From Chloroflexota bacterium (GTDB taxonomy: Bacteria; Chloroflexota; UBA11872; VXOZ01), in NCBI GenBank assembly GCA_958295775.1, contig CATQHC010000009.1, positions 558,001 to 622,000 on the forward strand: 64,000 bases of DNA, read 5' to 3'. Made by a program: the position numbers and the translations under genes. The notes under the pieces were generated by a model. It worked only from the letters and a program-made list of their open reading frames with translations, searched no databases and was not told the origin of the DNA. Position 1 is the stretch's first letter, and every line of letters starts with the position of its first letter. Below are positions 60,632 to 64,000 of the stretch, piece after piece.

Positions 60632-61435
60632 TCATCGCAAACGCGGCAGCCAGCCGGGCACGGCCTGCCTGTAGCCTTGGTATGCCTCGCCGTGAGCACG
60701 TTCCAAATTGCAATCTTCCGCGGCTGCCAAACGGACGTAGGCTGCCAGCAGGACCGGGAACATCAGCAGCGTGATCAGCGTCGGCCATTGAACCAGAAAC
60801 CCAATCATGACCAGCGCAAAGCCCACGTACTGCGGGTGGCGCACCCGCCCGTAGAGGCCCGCTGTCACCAGCGCGTCCTGGGCGCGATACACGTGCCACC
60901 AGCCCCAGCCCATGAGCACCAGTCCAGCCACAACTACCGCGCTTCCGCCCCACTTCAGCACGGGCACGCCCACGCTCATTCGCACCCAGCCCAGCCGGTC
61001 GAGCAATACCGCCCAGAGGTGCCCTTCGCTGCCGTCCAGCCCGATCGAGAAGCCGAAGGCACTGCTCAGCAAGTAGATGGTGAAAGGAATGCCAAACATC
61101 TCGGTGAAGAGCGCGATGAGAAACGCCGGGCCCAAGGCCGCCTGCCGCCAGTCGCGGCGCGGGAGCGCCGCGAGAAAGCCCACGATGAAGAACGAAAAGA
61201 AGACAACCGACGACACAACCGCCGGCCAGTTGCCGTACCACGGCCGCTCATCTACGTAGAGAAACCACACCAGCAGCGCCGTGGTCGCCGCCAGCGCGAC
61301 CAGGTAAAGAATGACACCCTTCTGCTGTACACGAAACCCGCGGCCACGCTCTGGCGCGCTCTCACTCGCGTCCGCTTGCTGTCCAGCCAGAGTATGCCTC
61401 CCCGTCTCGACTCCCGCGCTGACACTTGTCGGCAC
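60632..61435 (-). CDS. ICMT/PEMT-like integral membrane methyltransferase family protein
   Basis: 267 residues from GTG 61435, the first start after an in-frame stop; the first 38 residues are hydrophilic. About six membrane segments follow (about 39-60, 70-90, 103-125, 160-178 and a pair near 200-235). The C-terminal signature GLYGRVRHPQYVGF and HGEAYQGYRQAVPGWLPRLR is that of isoprenylcysteine carboxyl methyltransferase-like and phospholipid methyltransferase proteins. The track's 60582..61241 ORF is a shadow. The substrate is unknown; bacterial members often methylate lipids or small molecules. Confidence 0.8.
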   Translation of the reverse strand: MPTSVSAGVETGRHTLAGQQADASESAPERGRGFRVQQKGVILYLVALAATTALLVWFLYVDERPWYGNWPAVVSSVVFFSFFIVGFLAALPRRDWRQAALGPAFLIALFTEMFGIPFTIYLLSSAFGFSIGLDGSEGHLWAVLLDRLGWVRMSVGVPVLKWGGSAVVVAGLVLMGWGWWHVYRAQDALVTAGLYGRVRHPQYVGFALVMIGFLVQWPTLITLLMFPVLLAAYVRLAAAEDCNLERAHGEAYQGYRQAVPGWLPRLR

Positions 61436-61624
61436 CGCCGGTTGCCATGGTCACTCCCCAAGGACATTCTTGCATAATCCTGGCTTATCAGTAGGATGTA
61501 GTTGGGTGAAACGAAGATAGCCGTCACCCTCGTATCAAGTACGGGGCAGGCTCTAGCCTTCTCCCTCGGGAGAGCTTTGCGTGACTCTGACGACCACGCG
61601 AAACTAGGCTGGTACGGTAAAGAT

Positions 61625-61664
61625 TCACCCTCACCCCGGCCCTCTCCCTCGAGGGAGAGGGTGC
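61625..61664. repeat. Family D palindrome (reverse orientation)
   Basis: CCCTCACCCC, then CCCTCTCCCTCGAGGGAGAGGG (quoted here in outline only), is the reverse of the 53678 and 61978 copies. Confidence 0.6.
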
Positions 61665-61983
61665 AGAATGCAAAAAAGTGAAAGCGGAGCGGCTCCGGTT
61701 CCCTCTTCTGGGGAGGCCGTCTCATAATTGCCCTTATCGTGGTATTCTGCCGTGCAGAGGAGCTAAGTGAGGTTTTGCGTTAGACTTGTGTTGCTTTCTG
61801 GGCGTCGCATCAAGCCTTCAAAATGCCGCTTCCATTATATTTACAACTCTGTCAATACAATCCACCACTCGGCTGCGTTCCTCATTTTACCTACCGTGCT
61901 CTGTAGCGGAATTATGAGACAGCCTCCGAGGGAGAGGGTGCAGAATGCAAAAAAGTGAGAGCGGAGCGGCTCCGGTTCCCTCT
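61651..61983. repeat. Pair of 57-bp direct repeats flanking a MITE-like element
   Basis: The copies are 61651-61707 and 61927-61983, offset 276 bases, with one mismatch. Each begins CGAGGGAGAGGGTGCAGAAT and ends CGGCTCCGGTTCCCTCT. The MITE-like element at 61716 sits between them. Confidence 0.85.
61716..61924. mobile_element. MITE-like element, 209 bp
   Basis: Terminal inverted repeats GGCCGTCTCATAATT (61716-61730) and AATTATGAGACAGCC (61910-61924) match at 14 of 15 positions. GGCTGTCTCATAA-type ends are known from IS elements of the IS5/IS1182 groups. The interior has no credible ORF and is AT-richer than its surroundings. No clear target-site duplication is seen. Confidence 0.65.
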
Positions 61984-62010
61984 CCCCCAGGAGAGGGCTA
62001 GGGTGAGGGG
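61978..62010. repeat. Family D palindrome
   Basis: CCCTCTCC-CCCA-GGAGAGGG followed by CTAGGGTGAGGGG. It overlaps the end of the second 57-bp repeat. The rest of the gap to 62292 holds nothing I can support. Confidence 0.6.
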
Positions 62011-62292
62011 AATCTTCTCGCCTGCCGCCCTGAGTTGTGCAAAGGTCTCCTCGGGGAGAAGAAACTCGGAGCCTTTCGCTGGAGCAGGGCGCGGGTCACT
62101 CGCGGCCTAGGAGATTTCTCGCTCTTTGACCAGTCTATGCGGATTACTTTAAAGGCTTGGGCCGGCGCTACCGTTCACTATATTCGCCCGCAATTCTTGG
62201 CTGGCGCGGGAGCACTACTTTTGGATTACCAAGGATCACGCCGCAAGTTAAGATCATGGTTATCAGCTCATTACCAATAGAGGACCACACCC

Positions 62293-63492
62293 GTGAAGAT
62301 AATTGACGTCGAAGCGTTCATCCCCCATTTACCGCCTGAGCCGCCCAGTTGGCTCTCGCACATTCGGGTGGCCAATCCCATGTCGCGCTATGCGGAGTAT
62401 GGCGAACGGCGGGCGCTGTGGCAGGGGCCCTTGGGACCCATCATCGTGCGTATCAAGACGGATGACGGGCTGGAGGGTCTTGGACTTGGCGGCGGCGGCA
62501 ACCCGGCGTGCTTTATCGTCGAGCAACACCTCAAGCGTCTGCTCGTCGGCCAAGATCCACGAGATACCGAACGCCTCTGGGACCAGATGTTTCGCGCTTC
62601 GCTGCCATACGGGCGCAAAGGACTGCCGCTCATGGCCATCAGCGGCATTGACAACGCCCTTTGGGACATCAAGGGCAAGGCCGCCGGTCAGCCGGTCTAC
62701 AAACTCCTGGGCGGCGCTACCAAGCCGTCGATACCGGTCTACGCCACCGGCAACCAGTCTGCGGTGTATAAGTCCCTGGGTTTCGTGGGCAACAAAGTCG
62801 CCATGCCCTACGGCCCGTGGGACGGCATCGAGGGCATGAAACTGAACGAAAAGCACGTGGCGGACGCACGTGAGGCGTTGGGGCCCGACATGCTCTTGAT
62901 GCTCGATTGCTACATGGCCTGGGACGTCACCTACACGCTGCGCATGGCTGAACGCCTGCGGCCGTACCACGTGTACTGGATCGAGGAAGCGCTGCCCCCT
63001 GACGACTACGAGGGCTACGCCGAACTGCGCCGCCGCATCTCCTGGACGCGCATCACCACCGGCGAACATGAATATACCCGCTTCGGCTTTCACGAACTCA
63101 TTCAACGCGGCTGCGCCGACATCCTACAGCCCGATCTCGCCTGGTGCGGCGGCATCACCGAGGCCCACCGCGCCGCGCAGATGGCCGAACCCCACGGCAT
63201 CGACGTCATTCCCCACGTGGGGGCAACGGCCAGCTATCATTTCTGTCTTGCACATGCGAATGCGCCTCTGGTTGAATTCATTTTCCGCGCGGGCGACGGC
63301 AGCGAACTCGTACCCGTGCAGCCCTTCTTTAGCGGCGAGCCGCTGCCGGAGAACGGACGCGTACGCCCGCCGGAAGTCCCAGGTTGGGGCTACGAGATTG
63401 CGCCGGAAGTTACCCTGGAACGCCCACATCCGACATCCGAAAGCAAAGGGGATGCCGCGCCCGGTTCGGCAGGCTTGGGAACAGGGGAATAA
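62293..63492 (+). CDS. L-rhamnonate dehydratase-like enolase-superfamily enzyme
   Basis: 399 residues. Mandelate-racemase-type acid-sugar dehydratase with metal ligands D205 (LMLDCYM), E231 (YWIEEALPPDDYEGYAEL) and E258 (TTGEHEYTRFGF), and H308 in VIPHVGA. The barrel blocks closely resemble L-rhamnonate dehydratase, including DDYEGYAE and GEHEYTR, so a 6-deoxy or related aldonate is the likely substrate, giving a 2-keto-3-deoxy sugar acid. GTG 62293 has AGAGGA upstream. The C-terminus carries an odd polar tail of about 25 residues. A paralog follows at 63723. Confidence 0.85.
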   Translation: MKIIDVEAFIPHLPPEPPSWLSHIRVANPMSRYAEYGERRALWQGPLGPIIVRIKTDDGLEGLGLGGGGNPACFIVEQHLKRLLVGQDPRDTERLWDQMFRASLPYGRKGLPLMAISGIDNALWDIKGKAAGQPVYKLLGGATKPSIPVYATGNQSAVYKSLGFVGNKVAMPYGPWDGIEGMKLNEKHVADAREALGPDMLLMLDCYMAWDVTYTLRMAERLRPYHVYWIEEALPPDDYEGYAELRRRISWTRITTGEHEYTRFGFHELIQRGCADILQPDLAWCGGITEAHRAAQMAEPHGIDVIPHVGATASYHFCLAHANAPLVEFIFRAGDGSELVPVQPFFSGEPLPENGRVRPPEVPGWGYEIAPEVTLERPHPTSESKGDAAPGSAGLGTGE

Positions 63493-63657
63493 TGACGGTA
63501 GGGTCGCGCAGGCTGCGACTGTGGGCGCAACTGGGAGACCCAAGGGTCCGTGATGACTCCGGGGAAGAGTCCGTTGCGAAACGCCATCCCTCTTGTTAGC
63601 GATGAGGCCGCGATAGGGAGGCGGGACGCGTTATGCGGATAGGCGCCGCAAATCCCC

Positions 63658-63686
63658 TGGATTCCGGCTCTCGCCGGAAAGACGCA
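63658..63686. repeat. TGGATTCC hairpin repeat (family C)
   Basis: TTCCGGC-TCTC-GCCGGAA forms a perfect 7-bp stem in the 230-base spacer between the two enolase-superfamily genes. Confidence 0.5.
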
Positions 63687-63722
63687 TTCATGCAAGGATT
63701 CATGTGCAGCGATGGGAGCGCC

Positions 63723-64000
63723 ATGAGAATTGTCGATATCGAAGCCCTCATGCCCGCCGCGCCCGCGCGCAGTAGCTGGCTCGTGGCGGAGCGCATGGCG
63801 AGCCCTATGTCCGCCTACCCGGAATACGCCGAGACCCGCAGTTCATGGCAAGGCATGGTGCCCAGAACTGTAGTCCGGGTAACTACTGATGAAGGTATTG
63901 TCGGCATCGGTGTGGGAGGCGGGGGCGTACCCAGTTGCCACATTATCGAACACCACCTCAAGCCGTTGCTCCTGGACAGAGATCCCCGCGATACGGAATT
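63723..64000 (+). CDS. Enolase-superfamily protein, paralog of the preceding gene (3'-truncated by window)
   Basis: Absent from the ORF track because it runs off the window. ATG 63723 has GGGAG about 4 bases upstream. The visible 92 residues, MRIVDIEALMPAAPARSSWL... SPMSAYPEYAETRSSWQG ... VGGGGVPSCHIIEHHLKPLL, align throughout with the N-terminal capping domain of the 62293 protein (PMSRYAEYGERRALWQG ... GGGGNPACFIVEQHLKRLL). It is therefore a tandem duplicate, diverged enough to suggest a different acid-sugar substrate. The catalytic barrel is outside the window. Confidence 0.85.
   Translation, partial: MRIVDIEALMPAAPARSSWLVAERMASPMSAYPEYAETRSSWQGMVPRTVVRVTTDEGIVGIGVGGGGVPSCHIIEHHLKPLLLDRDPRDTE

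Noticed and set aside
62035-62280. 81-residue ORF before the dehydratase gene
   Set aside because: No SD, no recognisable motif, and it begins just downstream of a repeat cluster; not supported.
1-64000. tRNA, rRNA and CRISPR arrays
   Set aside because: I looked for T-loop GGTTCRAATCC strings, rRNA core motifs and evenly spaced repeats in the gaps and saw none. A tRNAscan or CRISPR finder run would be decisive.

Overview
The window is a 64 kb stretch of a moderately GC-rich bacterial chromosome. The lineage is most likely Chloroflexota. This rests on inference: the C-terminal FG-P/QYF-R repeats of the BNR protein (26.5-28.1 kb), the W-x-x-DGI repeat protein (23-25 kb), adjacent transaldolase and phosphoglucose isomerase genes that occur fused in some relatives, and a coiled-coil insertion in RNA polymerase beta'. 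No rRNA, tRNA, CRISPR array, phage genes or intact transposase was recognised.

Layout. 0-4.5 kb: 3' portion of rpoC, closed by a long hairpin shared with convergent dtd. 5.2-10.6 kb: pyruvate dehydrogenase operon (E1alpha, a small coiled-coil membrane protein, E1beta, E2) with lpdA behind a terminator-like hairpin. 10.7-13.0 kb: SMP-30 lactonase, a frameshifted PaREP1/HEPN-like gene and an NmrA-like oxidoreductase. 13.4-20.7 kb (minus strand): rpiB-tal-pgi-zwf, then proS. 21.1-29.9 kb (minus strand): glycerate 2-kinase, LysM protein, BNR protein, pyruvate kinase, repeat-containing metallopeptidase and a two-domain deacetylase-like protein, closely packed and probably co-transcribed in part. 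30.1-31.7 kb: membrane-anchored spermidine-synthase-like protein.

31.8-36.9 kb is an AT-richer island with two genes overlapping by ATGA. The first encodes a Ser/Thr kinase fused to an SF1 (COG1112-like) helicase. The second encodes a winged-helix/coiled-coil/phospholipase-D nuclease. The layout matches my memory of type I Mokosh anti-phage systems and is the most interesting locus in the window.

37-40.4 kb holds two orphan solute-binding lipoproteins and the remnant of a third, with no permease genes. 40.8-48.2 kb: GNAT protein, VC0807-like membrane protein, tandem alpha/beta hydrolase with a clear sigma70 promoter, inositol-monophosphatase-like enzyme, uppP and argC. 48.5-53.4 kb: an adenylation-ACP-acyltransferase fusion, an MBL hydrolase and argJ. 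53.8-61.4 kb: SGNH hydrolase, TalC-like aldolase, PHP phosphatase, DUF1801 protein, class I FBP aldolase, PduO-type adenosyltransferase, DUF192 lipoprotein and an ICMT-like membrane methyltransferase. 62.3-64 kb: two tandem enolase-superfamily genes of L-rhamnonate-dehydratase type, the second cut by the window end.

Together the metabolic genes cover the pentose-phosphate pathway, lower glycolysis and acetyl-CoA formation (zwf, pgi, tal, rpiB, fba, glycerate kinase, pyk, pdh), with sugar-acid and ester catabolism at the edges. Intergenic gaps are rich in small palindromic repeats of at least four families, plus one MITE-like element.
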